Below, piece by piece: positions 1 to 5,265 of a DNA stretch of 5,459 nt; positions within the stretch are counted from its first letter, which is position 1; each line of letters starts with the position of its first letter. The notes below the pieces were generated by a model. The model worked only from the letters and a program-made list of their open reading frames with translations. It was not told the DNA's origin and did no database searches. The position numbers were made by a program, and so were the translations under genes. Source of the DNA: Deltaproteobacteria bacterium (GTDB lineage Bacteria; Desulfobacterota; GWC2-55-46); assembly GCA_016219075.1 (NCBI GenBank), contig JACRCJ010000198.1:1-5459 (forward strand). Direction: 5' to 3'.

Positions 1-843
1 CCCCGCAAGGCCGAGAGGGCGAAACTCAGGGTCAAGAGGATATTCAAGCGTCTTGAGATCAAGAGGGCCGACCTTAAGGAGCTGGCCAGGAGCGTAAAGG
101 TCCACGATTTCAACATGTGGGAGGCCAAGCAGAGGCTTATCGAGGCCAACCTGAGGCTTGTGGTCTCCATCGCCAAGAGGTATGTGAACCTCGGGCTCAA
201 GTTCTCGGACCTTATCCAGGAAGGCAATATCGGCCTCATGAAGGCCGTTGACAAGTTCGACTACAAGAAGGGCTACAAGTTCTCGACCTACGCCACATGG
301 TGGATCCGTCAGGCCATCACAAGGTCGATAGCCGACCACGGCAGGACGATCAGGATCCCCGTGCACATGATAGAGACCATCAACAGGCTCCTCCAGACCT
401 CCCGCCAGCTCTTGAAGGAACTCGGCAGGGAGCCGTACCCCGAAGAGATAGCCGAGAGGATGGACATACCTATCGCCAAGGTAAGGCGGATCTTGAGGCT
501 GATGAAGCAGACCTTGAGCCTTGAGACCCCGATCGGCGACGACGAGGAGAGCTCGCTCGGTGATTTCATAGAGGACGAGAAGAGCCCTTCGCCCTCCGAC
601 GCCGCGATAGAAAAGGACCTCTCGGACCAGACGAACCTGGTCCTTGAGAGCCTCACCCCAAGGGAAGAGAAGGTGCTGAGGATGCGCTTCGGCATAGGAG
701 AGAAGCAGGACTACACGCTCGAAGAGGTGGGTAAAGTGCTCGGCGTGACCAGAGAGAGGGTCAGGCAGATCGAGGCAAAGGCCATCAGAAGGCTCAGGCA
801 CCCCACAAGGGCCAAGCTCCTGAAGGGCTTCAGCGAAGGCTAA
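1..843 (+). CDS. rpoD: RNA polymerase primary sigma factor RpoD (sigma-70), C-terminal part
   Basis: Housekeeping sigma subunit that directs RNA polymerase to -35/-10 promoters. The reading frame is open from base 1, so the 5' end lies outside the window; 280 codons are present, ending in TAA at 841-843. Visible order in window residues: the conserved region 2.1 block EANLRLVVSIAKRY (near 47-60), DLIQEGNIGLMKAVDKF of region 2.2, GYKFSTYATWWIRQAITRSI (91-110) of regions 2.3-2.4 for -10 melting and recognition, RTIRIPVHMIETIN of region 3, and the region 4.2 helix-turn-helix with VTRERVRQIEAKA (from 249) for -35 recognition. The near-verbatim match to primary sigma factors (region 3 through TPIGDDE...LGDFIED and the RLRHP tail) separates it from RpoS/RpoH-type alternatives. 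An ATG at 115 lies inside the protein and is not the start. The missing part should hold regions 1.1 and 1.2. Confidence 0.96.
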   Translation, partial: PRKAERAKLRVKRIFKRLEIKRADLKELARSVKVHDFNMWEAKQRLIEANLRLVVSIAKRYVNLGLKFSDLIQEGNIGLMKAVDKFDYKKGYKFSTYATWWIRQAITRSIADHGRTIRIPVHMIETINRLLQTSRQLLKELGREPYPEEIAERMDIPIAKVRRILRLMKQTLSLETPIGDDEESSLGDFIEDEKSPSPSDAAIEKDLSDQTNLVLESLTPREEKVLRMRFGIGEKQDYTLEEVGKVLGVTRERVRQIEAKAIRRLRHPTRAKLLKGFSEG

Positions 844-875
844 ACGGCGGACAAAAAAACGAAGTTCAACCATTG

Positions 876-917
876 AAGGGACCTCCTTGGATTTTCAAAG
901 GGAGGTCCCTTTTTTTT
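876..917 (+). terminator. Intrinsic terminator of rpoD
   Basis: A perfect 11-bp stem, AAGGGACCTCC (876-886) with GGAGGTCCCTT (901-911), is followed by a run of eight T at 910-917. It starts 32 bases after the rpoD stop. This is a canonical Rho-independent terminator and implies that the diguanylate cyclase downstream depends on its own promoter or on read-through. Confidence 0.95.
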
Positions 918-962
918 CGGCTTACGGCATTACCCTCCACCATCGCTTTCCAAAAGGCGGAT

Positions 963-2648
963 ATGAGCATTGTATCGCTGATAAAAAAGAGTCTCAGGGC
1001 GAAGTTCACCCTCGTGCTCTTCGCGGTGGGCCTGGTGCCCATAGTCTCAAGCGGCCTTTTTTACTATCACGCCGCGAAGGACGCCCTCTTTCAGAATGTC
1101 TTCAAGGAGCTCAAGTGGACCCTGGGCGAGGTGTCGCATCAGGTCGAGACCCACTTCACAGACGCCGGCAAGGACCTCCTTATCGCCTCCAAGAACACGG
1201 CCTTTACGATGTACTTCCTCGATCCTGACAGGCGCGGGTACTGGGTCTCGGAGCAGGAGAGGACTTTAAAGCACCTGAGGGGGATATACCCGGACATAAT
1301 AGACGAGGCCTGCTACATAGAGGCGTCGGGCAAGGAGGTCTCAAGGATAGTCCTTGACAGGGTCACGCCGCACGCAGAACTCTCCTCGAGCGAAGAACGC
1401 GCGGTATTCTTCGCGCGCTCCTTCGAGATGGACGAAGGGGAGGTATTTCAGGGCAGGCCTACGATCTCCGAGGACACCAAAAGGTGGGTCACCCCCAACG
1501 CCACGCCGATAGTTGTGGCCGGAAAGAAGGTGGCGATCCTTCACTTCGAGGTGAACATGAGATATTTTCAGAGGCTCCTGAAGCGGGCGATAAACCCGGA
1601 CAGGGGCTACGGCTTCATCCTGAACGACTCAGGGGAGTTCATGGCCAATACGGTGATGGATATCGGCGAGAGCGCCCCGTTCCCGAAAGCTATCACGGAA
1701 AAGACCCCGGAAGGGCTTAAAAAGATATACAAGAGGATGATGAACGGAGAAAACGGCATAGAGGAGTTCGTCTCCGGCAACGATGTCTACTACGCGATAT
1801 TCAGGCCCGTTGAGACCGGCTACATCAAGGGGCACAACGAGAACAGGTGGGCGATAGCGTATGTGCTGCCCGGCGACAAGGTCTATGTGGAGCTGTCGTT
1901 CCTGAGGCACGAGATGATAGCCGTGGCGCTCACCACGGCGCTGATACTTGTTCTGGCCTATGCGATAGGCAACTACTTCACCAGGCCCATAAGGGAGCTT
2001 GCCGCGGCCACCCACAGTGTCGCCGCCGGAGAGATGCCCAGGCTTGATGTGACAAGGAACGACGAGATAGGGGACCTCTCCGGCTCGTTCAACCTTATGG
2101 TGGAGGCGATAAAAAAGCGCGATTCGGAACTGAGGGAGCTTGCGAGGACCGACGGGCTCACCGGGCTCTATAACAACAAGCACTTCAAGACCGAGCTCGA
2201 TAAGGAGGTCAAAAGCGCGCTCAGGTTCGGCCGCCCCCTCTCGTTAATCATGGCGGACCTTGACGCCTTCAAGAACTACAACGACGTCAACGGGCATCTC
2301 CAGGGTGACGCGGCGCTTAAACGGGTGGCGGACCTTATCATGGAGTGCTGCAGGGATGTGGACATCGTTGCCAGGTACGGGGGAGAGGAGTTCGCGGTGC
2401 TCTTGAGAGAGTGCAAGCTTGAAGCGGCCGTAAAGGTGGCGGAGAGGATCAGGAAGAGGATAGAGGGCGAGGTCTTCCCGAACGAGGAGATGCAGCCGGG
2501 CGGCGAGTTCACCCTGAGCATCGGCGTAAGCGAGGCGGACAGGGAGGTCCTCACGGGCGAAGAGCTGATAGAGACAGCCGACAAGGCGCTCTACAGGGCA
2601 AAGGAGATGGGCGGGAACAGGATATCGATCGGCAGGAAAGAGGTCTGA
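963..2648 (+). CDS. Membrane diguanylate cyclase: periplasmic Cache-like sensor, HAMP, GGDEF
   Basis: Makes the second messenger c-di-GMP from two GTP, probably in response to a periplasmic signal. 561 residues. A membrane helix lies near 14-35, then a ~280-residue extracytoplasmic region (36-317) with the RGYGFIL-N-DSGEF pattern of double-Cache sensors, then a second helix (318-339). A HAMP linker follows (about 340-390, starting TRPI with a later NDEIGDL), then GGDEF (about 395-555) with DGLTGLYN at its start. Catalytic signature GGEEF is at 473-477, metal-binding D432 sits in ADLDAF, and NDVNGH and QGD motifs are present. The inhibitory I-site RxxD (RDVD, 464-467) stands exactly five residues before GGEEF, so product inhibition is expected. 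I chose ATG 963 because an earlier in-frame ATG (873) lies within the upstream terminator; AAGGCGG (954-960) is a modest ribosome site. No EAL domain is seen. The ligand cannot be told from sequence. Confidence 0.93.
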   Translation: MSIVSLIKKSLRAKFTLVLFAVGLVPIVSSGLFYYHAAKDALFQNVFKELKWTLGEVSHQVETHFTDAGKDLLIASKNTAFTMYFLDPDRRGYWVSEQERTLKHLRGIYPDIIDEACYIEASGKEVSRIVLDRVTPHAELSSSEERAVFFARSFEMDEGEVFQGRPTISEDTKRWVTPNATPIVVAGKKVAILHFEVNMRYFQRLLKRAINPDRGYGFILNDSGEFMANTVMDIGESAPFPKAITEKTPEGLKKIYKRMMNGENGIEEFVSGNDVYYAIFRPVETGYIKGHNENRWAIAYVLPGDKVYVELSFLRHEMIAVALTTALILVLAYAIGNYFTRPIRELAAATHSVAAGEMPRLDVTRNDEIGDLSGSFNLMVEAIKKRDSELRELARTDGLTGLYNNKHFKTELDKEVKSALRFGRPLSLIMADLDAFKNYNDVNGHLQGDAALKRVADLIMECCRDVDIVARYGGEEFAVLLRECKLEAAVKVAERIRKRIEGEVFPNEEMQPGGEFTLSIGVSEADREVLTGEELIETADKALYRAKEMGGNRISIGRKEV

Positions 2649-2687
2649 GTGGCTCTTGAGAAATTCTCCACGCAACCATGGAGGGCC

Positions 2688-2737
2688 GGGCTCCCGTTCC
2701 GCTCTTCCGACGCGACGGGAAGCGGGGAGGGTGAAAA
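2688..2737 (+). repeat. 50-bp dispersed inverted repeat, left arm
   Basis: Runs from GGGCTCCCGTT to GGGAGGGTGAAAA. The reverse complement recurs at 5410-5459, matching 47 of 50 bases by eye with no gap. Each copy contains an internal palindrome between CCCGT and ACGGG; this copy has a weaker stem (a G-T pair and a C-C mismatch) than the other. It could be a REP/MITE-like dispersed element. It starts 40 bases after the cyclase stop. Confidence 0.85.
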
Positions 2738-2831
2738 GAAAATATTTGCAGCGTCTGTGCGGTAGAATTTTTTCCGCGTGGCCGTGCGGTTCTTGGGGGC
2801 AGGATTCTGGCCGCTTTCCGCCTCTCCGCGT

Positions 2832-2849
2832 GGGTTTGTTAAAGACAAG
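2832..2849 (+). repeat. GGGTTTGTTAAAGACAAG direct repeat, copy 1
   Basis: An 18-base word repeated exactly at 3009-3026, and in decayed form after GGGG near 3098-3115 (GGGCTTGTAAAGTCAA). In each case it is followed by an A-rich segment. It alternates with the GTRCGCCAGYAC palindromes, so both are probably parts of one longer degenerate unit. Confidence 0.8.
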
Positions 2850-2870
2850 GCAAAAAGGGTGTTCCTAATT

Positions 2871-3101
2871 AGCCGTACGCCAGTACCTCCCCGCTCGCGC
2901 CCACCGTGCGGTGTCCAATTTCACAAGACCTCGTTTGGCGTACATATAGTTTACAGTTATAGAACCCGCTCTTAATTCGCCGTGCGCCAGCACCCCTGCG
3001 CCACGCCGGGGTTTGTTAAAGACAAGACAAAACTAAACAGGTTGTATTTAACCCGCCGTACGCCAGTACCCGTGCGCCAGCACCCCCACGCCCCGCAGGG
3101 G
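2871..3101 (+). repeat. Array of GTRCGCCAGYAC palindromes
   Basis: Four copies of a 12-base hairpin with loop GCCA: GTACGCCAGTAC at 2875-2886 and 3058-3069, and GTGCGCCAGCAC at 2982-2993 and 3072-3083. Three are preceded by GCC. The inner stem pair is A-T in two copies and G-C in the other two, a compensatory change. A reversed, decayed half (GGCGTAC) sits at 2937-2943. Copies 2 and 4 are followed by a CCCC...GGGG hairpin (2993-3011; 3091-3101) that leads into the GGGTTTGTTAAAG word or its relic. Spacing is irregular (107, 76 and 14 bases), which fits REP/BIME-type clusters and argues against CRISPR. Confidence 0.85.
3009..3026 (+). repeat. GGGTTTGTTAAAGACAAG direct repeat, copy 2
   Basis: Exact second copy of the 18-base word at 2832-2849, 177 bases downstream. 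It follows the GTGCGCCAGCAC palindrome and the CCCC/GGGG hairpin at 2993-3011. Confidence 0.8.
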
Positions 3102-3215
3102 CTTGTAAAGTCAATAAAACCGTAAAAAGCCCTATGGCCCGGTAAAACACCAGAATATCGACAAACCCCCGTTTAATGGACAAAAAGACCTTGCAGGCGC
3201 ATATTCCTAAAAAAG

Positions 3216-3224
3216 TGCTATAAT
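3216..3224 (+). promoter_or_regulatory. Extended -10 promoter for the 44-aa membrane protein
   Basis: TGCTATAAT is a consensus TATAAT with the TGn extension one base upstream, the form that needs little or no -35. The nearest -35-like TTGCAG (3191-3196) is 22 bases away, too far for normal sigma-70 spacing. Predicted start of transcription is near 3231, giving a leader of about 128 bases before the ATG at 3359. Confidence 0.65.
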
Positions 3225-3235
3225 ATTAGTATGAT

Positions 3236-3324
3236 ATTAATCCCCTGTTGGGGTTTAATTCCACGCGGCTTGCCGCGTAGGCTGACTAACGATATTTCCT
3301 TCGAATACGCCGCTACTTGCGGCG
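3236..3324 (+). promoter_or_regulatory. Structured 5' leader with three hairpins
   Basis: Three hairpins follow each other between the predicted transcription start and the ribosome site. The first pairs ATTAATCCCC with GGGGTTTAAT around loop TGTT (about 3236-3259, one mismatch). The second is ACGCGGC (3263-3269) with GCCGCGT (3272-3278). The third is CGCCGC (3308-3313) with GCGGCG (3319-3324). The second shares flank and loop with a hairpin at 5329-5352, so part of this leader may be a REP-like insertion. I match it to no known riboswitch class. Confidence 0.5.
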
Positions 3325-3343
3325 GGGCGGTTTATTAGGTTAC

Positions 3344-3353
3344 AAGGAGGTGA
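3344..3353 (+). promoter_or_regulatory. Perfect Shine-Dalgarno of the 44-aa ORF
   Basis: AAGGAGGTGA is a ten-base match to the usual anti-Shine-Dalgarno at the 3' end of 16S rRNA, five bases before ATG 3359. It is the strongest ribosome site in the window and the main reason to accept such a short ORF. Confidence 0.85.
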
Positions 3354-3358
3354 ATTAT

Positions 3359-3493
3359 ATGGCACTCTCAACAAAAATGTTCGATTGGAAGGATAAAGAG
3401 ATCAGGCACGCCGACGAGATTTATATTGCGGTCGTGACCGCTCTTACCCTTGTCATGCTTGTAGGCGCTGTGATTCTCGGGTTCTGGATCTAA
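3359..3493 (+). CDS. Unrecognised 44-residue single-span membrane protein
   Basis: I do not recognise a family. The 44 residues begin MALSTKMFDWKDKEIRHADE, a charged, probably cytosolic head. A continuous hydrophobic segment follows from about residue 21 to the end (IYIAVVTALTLVMLVGAV...GFWI), one membrane helix reaching the C-terminus. No Cys or other obvious cofactor ligand is present apart from His17. Support comes from the perfect Shine-Dalgarno, an extended -10 promoter ~140 bases upstream, and a strong hairpin just after the stop TAA. It stands alone, convergent with yggU. Codons (TCA, ACA, CTT, GTA, ATT) are more AT-rich than in neighbours, possibly reflecting different ancestry. Candidates are an accessory subunit of a membrane complex or a small stress/toxin-type peptide; nothing here chooses between them. 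Confidence 0.8.
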   Translation: MALSTKMFDWKDKEIRHADEIYIAVVTALTLVMLVGAVILGFWI

Positions 3494-3501
3494 ACCTTGG
3501 G

Positions 3502-3528
3502 CGGGTTCAGGGTTGCACCCTGAACCCG
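3502..3528 (+). repeat. GGGTTCAGGGT palindrome, copy 1 (possible terminator)
   Basis: A perfect 12-bp stem, CGGGTTCAGGGT (3502-3513) with ACCCTGAACCCG (3517-3528), around a three-base loop TGC. It starts 9 bases after the stop of the 44-residue ORF and is followed only by TTAATT, so it is a weak intrinsic terminator at best. A nearly identical palindrome at 3688-3712 shows it is also a repeat. Confidence 0.85.
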
Positions 3529-3636
3529 TTAATTCGTATTGGCAACACGCCTGCGAGTAGCGAAAATTAAAGACCACGGTGAGACCTTTCTGAAATCCTT
3601 ATCAAAGGCATGGGCCTCTCCCGCGAATGAATTAAT

Positions 3637-3662
3637 GCGGGTTCAGGGTTGCAAACTTGAGC
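3637..3662 (+). repeat. GGGTTCAGGGT palindrome, decayed copy 2
   Basis: The left arm and loop (GCGGGTTCAGGGTTGC, 3637-3652) are intact, but the right arm reads AAACTTGAGCC instead of ACCCTGAACCC. Pairing is therefore largely lost. This looks like a degenerate copy of the flanking palindromes. Confidence 0.65.
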
Positions 3663-3687
3663 CAGCTAAAAGGCGATCCCCGTGGGT

Positions 3688-3712
3688 GGGTTCAGGGTTG
3701 CACCCTGAACCC
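3688..3712 (+). repeat. GGGTTCAGGGT palindrome, copy 3
   Basis: A perfect 11-bp stem, GGGTTCAGGGT (3688-3698) with ACCCTGAACCC (3702-3712), loop TGC. It is identical to the core of copy 1 and lies 186 bases downstream in the same orientation. Confidence 0.85.
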
Positions 3713-3769
3713 TGATATTTGTTGGTGATTGACCGATTGGAGAGGACTTAATTAGGCCACAGGAGAACA

Positions 3770-3809
3770 GGATGTTTTTCCGGGCAGACCTCTTTACCGA
3801 AAAACATCC
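3770..3809 (-). terminator. Long hairpin after yggU, possible bidirectional terminator
   Basis: A perfect 11-bp stem pairs GGATGTTTTTC (3770-3780) with GAAAAACATCC (3799-3809) around an 18-base loop. It begins 12 bases past the yggU stop on the minus strand. No T-run follows on either strand, so it is not a canonical Rho-independent terminator. It may act as an RNA 3' stabiliser or be a remnant of an inverted repeat. Confidence 0.45.
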
Positions 3810-3821
3810 GGCACGCGACCC

Positions 3822-4163
3822 TCACTCCAGCGCTTCCGTAAAGACCCTTTCAAGCTCCTCTATGGTCACGCCTTCAACGAGTACCCGCTTCTCCCTTGAT
3901 TTTAAGCCGGAGTCGATGGAGACGGAGCTTTTTCTGACCCCGGTCAGCTCCGAGAGGAACTCGACGAGGGCCTTGTTGGCCGAGCCCTCGACGGGCGGGG
4001 CCGTAAGCCTCACTTTAAGCGAGCCGCCCTGGACTCCAACGATAGAGTTCTTCGACGACCGGGGCTGAAGCCGCACGCGCAGAAATACCCCTTTCGGGGT
4101 CTCTTCAATAAACGGGAATTTCTTTTGGGAGGAGGCGTCCATCGCGTGCCGGCCTTTGCTCAT
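3822..4163 (-). CDS. yggU: DUF167 / YggU family protein
   Basis: Small soluble protein of the YggU/DUF167 family; molecular function not firmly established. 113 residues from the ATG at 4163, slightly longer than the ~95-100 usual for the family. Family signatures are RLQPRSSKNSIVG (31-43), LKVRLTAPPVEGSANKAL (49-66), and SGLKSREKRV (85-94), the conserved pattern of the compact alpha/beta fold. Start is uncertain: M1 has AGGG eight bases upstream, while M8 (4142) has AAAGG ten bases upstream and would give 106 residues, closer to the family length. It follows divIVA by 70 bases containing a 55-bp repeat, so it may be read through from that operon. The yggT-divIVA-yggU order matches the usual association of YggU with YggT. 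Confidence 0.9.
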   Translation of the reverse strand: MSKGRHAMDASSQKKFPFIEETPKGVFLRVRLQPRSSKNSIVGVQGGSLKVRLTAPPVEGSANKALVEFLSELTGVRKSSVSIDSGLKSREKRVLVEGVTIEELERVFTEALE

Positions 4164-4184
4164 CAGGACCGCCCTGCGGGAATA

Positions 4185-4239
4185 TTTATTTTTAACGCTC
4201 TGAAAACACCGGGGTTTTCAGCCCCGGGAGGGTTCATTT
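4185..4239. repeat. 55-bp direct repeat, copy 1 (overlaps divIVA stop)
   Basis: Begins TTTATTTTTAACGCTCTGAAA and ends GAGGGTTCATTT; 47 of 55 bases match copy 2 at 5097-5151 without gaps. Its core can fold two exclusive ways: CTGAAAAC (4200-4207) with GTTTTCAG (4214-4221), or CCGGGG (4209-4214) with CCCCGG (4222-4227). The terminal TTCATTT contributes the last Lys codon and the TGA stop of divIVA on the minus strand. Confidence 0.85.
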
Positions 4240-4731
4240 GGAGAAGAACTTGAGCTTCTCGGACTCCTCGTCGGCTCTCCTTGCGTCGTCCTCTTCCATG
4301 AGAAGCGTCGTTGAATGGTAGTCAATAAGGGCCTTGATCTTTGTCTCCAGCTCTATCCTCTGTTTCTTGAGCCTGTGGATCTCCTCCTGCACCTGGGTGG
4401 CCCTGGAGTGCGCCTGCCTGACTATCTCGTCGCCCTGGAGCCGCGCCTCGGCCACTATGAGCTCGGCCTCTTTTTTGGCGTTGTTCTTCAGGTCCTCCAC
4501 CATCCTCTGCGCCGAGGTGATCGTCTCCTTGAGGATGTTCTCGTTTGCCATGTGTTCGGCGAGCCTCTCCGAGGCCTCTCTCAATTTGTCCTCAAGACGG
4601 TTTGTCTCGCGTGTCGCCTCTTCAATGGCGTCGGCGGCCATCTCGAGTATCGAGTCGGTCTCTCTTACATCGTAGCCCCTGATCGATTTCTTGATCTGGT
4701 GGCTCCTGATCTCCAAAGCGGTGATCTTCAT
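4234..4731 (-). CDS. divIVA: DivIVA family cell-division/polarity scaffold protein
   Basis: Coiled-coil scaffold that, in studied relatives, binds curved membrane at poles and septa and recruits division or envelope proteins. 165 residues. The N-terminus MKITALEIRSH...KSIRGYD (1-21) aligns without gaps to the DivIVA membrane-binding domain. At the position of the membrane-inserting Phe17 of Bacillus DivIVA there is Ile17, followed by the conserved Arg18 and GYD (19-21). From about 25 to 150 the sequence is strongly heptad-like and rich in E, K, R and A, predicting a long coiled coil with a break near 70. The tail is acidic then ends KLKFFSK. The start is fixed by GGAGGT (4742-4737) five bases upstream, inside the last codons of yggT, with which it overlaps by four bases (ATGA). 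The stop lies in a 55-bp repeat. Confidence 0.92.
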   Translation of the reverse strand: MKITALEIRSHQIKKSIRGYDVRETDSILEMAADAIEEATRETNRLEDKLREASERLAEHMANENILKETITSAQRMVEDLKNNAKKEAELIVAEARLQGDEIVRQAHSRATQVQEEIHRLKKQRIELETKIKALIDYHSTTLLMEEDDARRADEESEKLKFFSK

Positions 4732-5039
4732 ATCCCACCTCCGGTCTTAAGCCTGAAAGCCATGTCGATGAGCGTGGCGATGATAAACCTCTTGATGAAT
4801 ATTATGGCAAGAACGGCTATGATCGGCGAGAGGTCCAGTCCGCCCATCATCGGGAGCAGCCGTCTGATCCTTCCGAGCACGGGTTCCGTGGCCTGGTAAA
4901 GAAACCTTACTATCGGGTTGTAGGGGTCCGGGTTTACCCACGAGATCAGGGCGCGGACGATGAGTATCCAGAAGTAGACCGTAAGCCCGATGTCGAGTAT
5001 TTGGGCGAGCGCGTCGAGCAGGTTTGCGAATACGAACAT
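4728..5039 (-). CDS. yggT: YggT family integral membrane protein
   Basis: Small inner-membrane protein of the YGGT family, genetically linked to cell division and osmotic or envelope functions in other bacteria; biochemical role not defined. 103 residues, the usual length. One helix spans about 12-34 and another about 71-95. Between them lie the family signatures SWVNPDPYNPIVRFLYQATEP (33-53) and RRLLPMMGGLDLSP (59-72). The start at ATG 5039 has AGGAG eight bases upstream. The stop TGA overlaps the divIVA ATG (ATGA, 4731-4728), and the closing Gly-Gly-Gly codons double as the divIVA ribosome site, so the two are probably translationally coupled. A leader of about 220 bases separates it from the candidate promoter. 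Confidence 0.94.
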   Translation of the reverse strand: MFVFANLLDALAQILDIGLTVYFWILIVRALISWVNPDPYNPIVRFLYQATEPVLGRIRRLLPMMGGLDLSPIIAVLAIIFIKRFIIATLIDMAFRLKTGGGI

Positions 5040-5096
5040 CTTCAGTTCTCCTGTGAAAAAGCGGCCCGTGAAAACGCGTCTTCATTGGCGGCGGTT

Positions 5097-5151
5097 TTTA
5101 TTTTTAACGCTCTGAAACCCCCGGGTCTTCAATCCCGGGGAGGGTTCATTT
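5097..5151. repeat. 55-bp direct repeat, copy 2 (yggT leader)
   Basis: Second copy of the element at 4185-4239, in the same orientation. The ends are identical for 21 and 14 bases; the eight differences all fall in or near the central hairpin. Here the stem is CCCCGGG (5119-5125) with CCCGGGG (5134-5140), in a shifted register from copy 1 but still fully paired. It lies in the predicted untranslated leader of yggT, 58 bases upstream of the start. Confidence 0.85.
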
Positions 5152-5265
5152 TATCTCTGCGGCGTTTAATGCGCCAAAGCCGGTACATCGAGCTGCTTTA
5201 AAGAGTTTACCGCCATATGCTCCCCGCGGCAAGGCCGGCGGACGGTTTCATTCGATTAATAAAAA

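Larger units (their letters stand above)
2649..3358. other. 710-base gene-free spacer with repeat array and leader
   Basis: No convincing gene is seen on either strand. In order it holds one arm of a 50-bp inverted repeat (2688-2737); a stretch with no recognisable element (2738-2825); an array of small palindromes and GGGTTTGTTAAAGACAAG repeats (2832-3101); a featureless A-rich stretch (3102-3210); and a promoter plus structured leader for the small membrane protein (3216-3358). Open frames crossing 2591-2868 on both strands have no Shine-Dalgarno I trust, overlap repeats and read like low-complexity shadow protein. No intrinsic terminator is evident directly after the cyclase. Confidence 0.75.
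3494..3821. other. Convergent intergenic region, no gene seen
   Basis: 328 bases between the small membrane protein and the 3' end of yggU. It contains two good and one decayed copy of the GGGTTCAGGGT palindrome and a long hairpin at 3770-3809. Between them (3529-3636, 3663-3687, 3713-3769) I see nothing. Forward frames starting at 3772 are antisense shadows of yggU. Confidence 0.7.

Noticed and set aside
873..962. Earlier ATG at 873 as the start of the cyclase
   Set aside because: The 30 extra codons would translate the rpoD terminator hairpin and T-run, and no ribosome site precedes it; ATG 963 puts the first membrane helix at the usual place.
2591..2848. 85-residue minus-strand frame over the cyclase end and the following spacer
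   Set aside because: Overlaps a well-supported gene and the 50-bp repeat, shows no domain-like composition and no convincing ribosome site.
2871..3101. Repeat array considered as CRISPR
   Set aside because: The repeated unit is 12 bases, spacing is irregular (107, 76, 14) and the intervening sequence is itself repeated.
3191..3224. TTGCAG as the -35 partner of TATAAT at 3219
   Set aside because: The 22-base spacer is outside the range sigma-70 accepts; the TGn extension explains the promoter better.
3231..3340. Leader considered as a c-di-GMP or fluoride riboswitch
   Set aside because: I could not find the conserved core sequences of GEMM or crcB motifs; the hairpins look more like REP elements.
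4315..4899. 194-residue forward frame antisense to divIVA and yggT
   Set aside because: Opposite-strand shadow of two well-recognised proteins; no family signature of its own.
5166..5216. 16-codon minus-strand frame (MAVNSLKQ...) after GGGGAG in the yggT leader, possible leader peptide
   Set aside because: No run of regulatory codons, no adjoining terminator/antiterminator pair, and the ribosome site is only three bases from the ATG. Chance is more likely.
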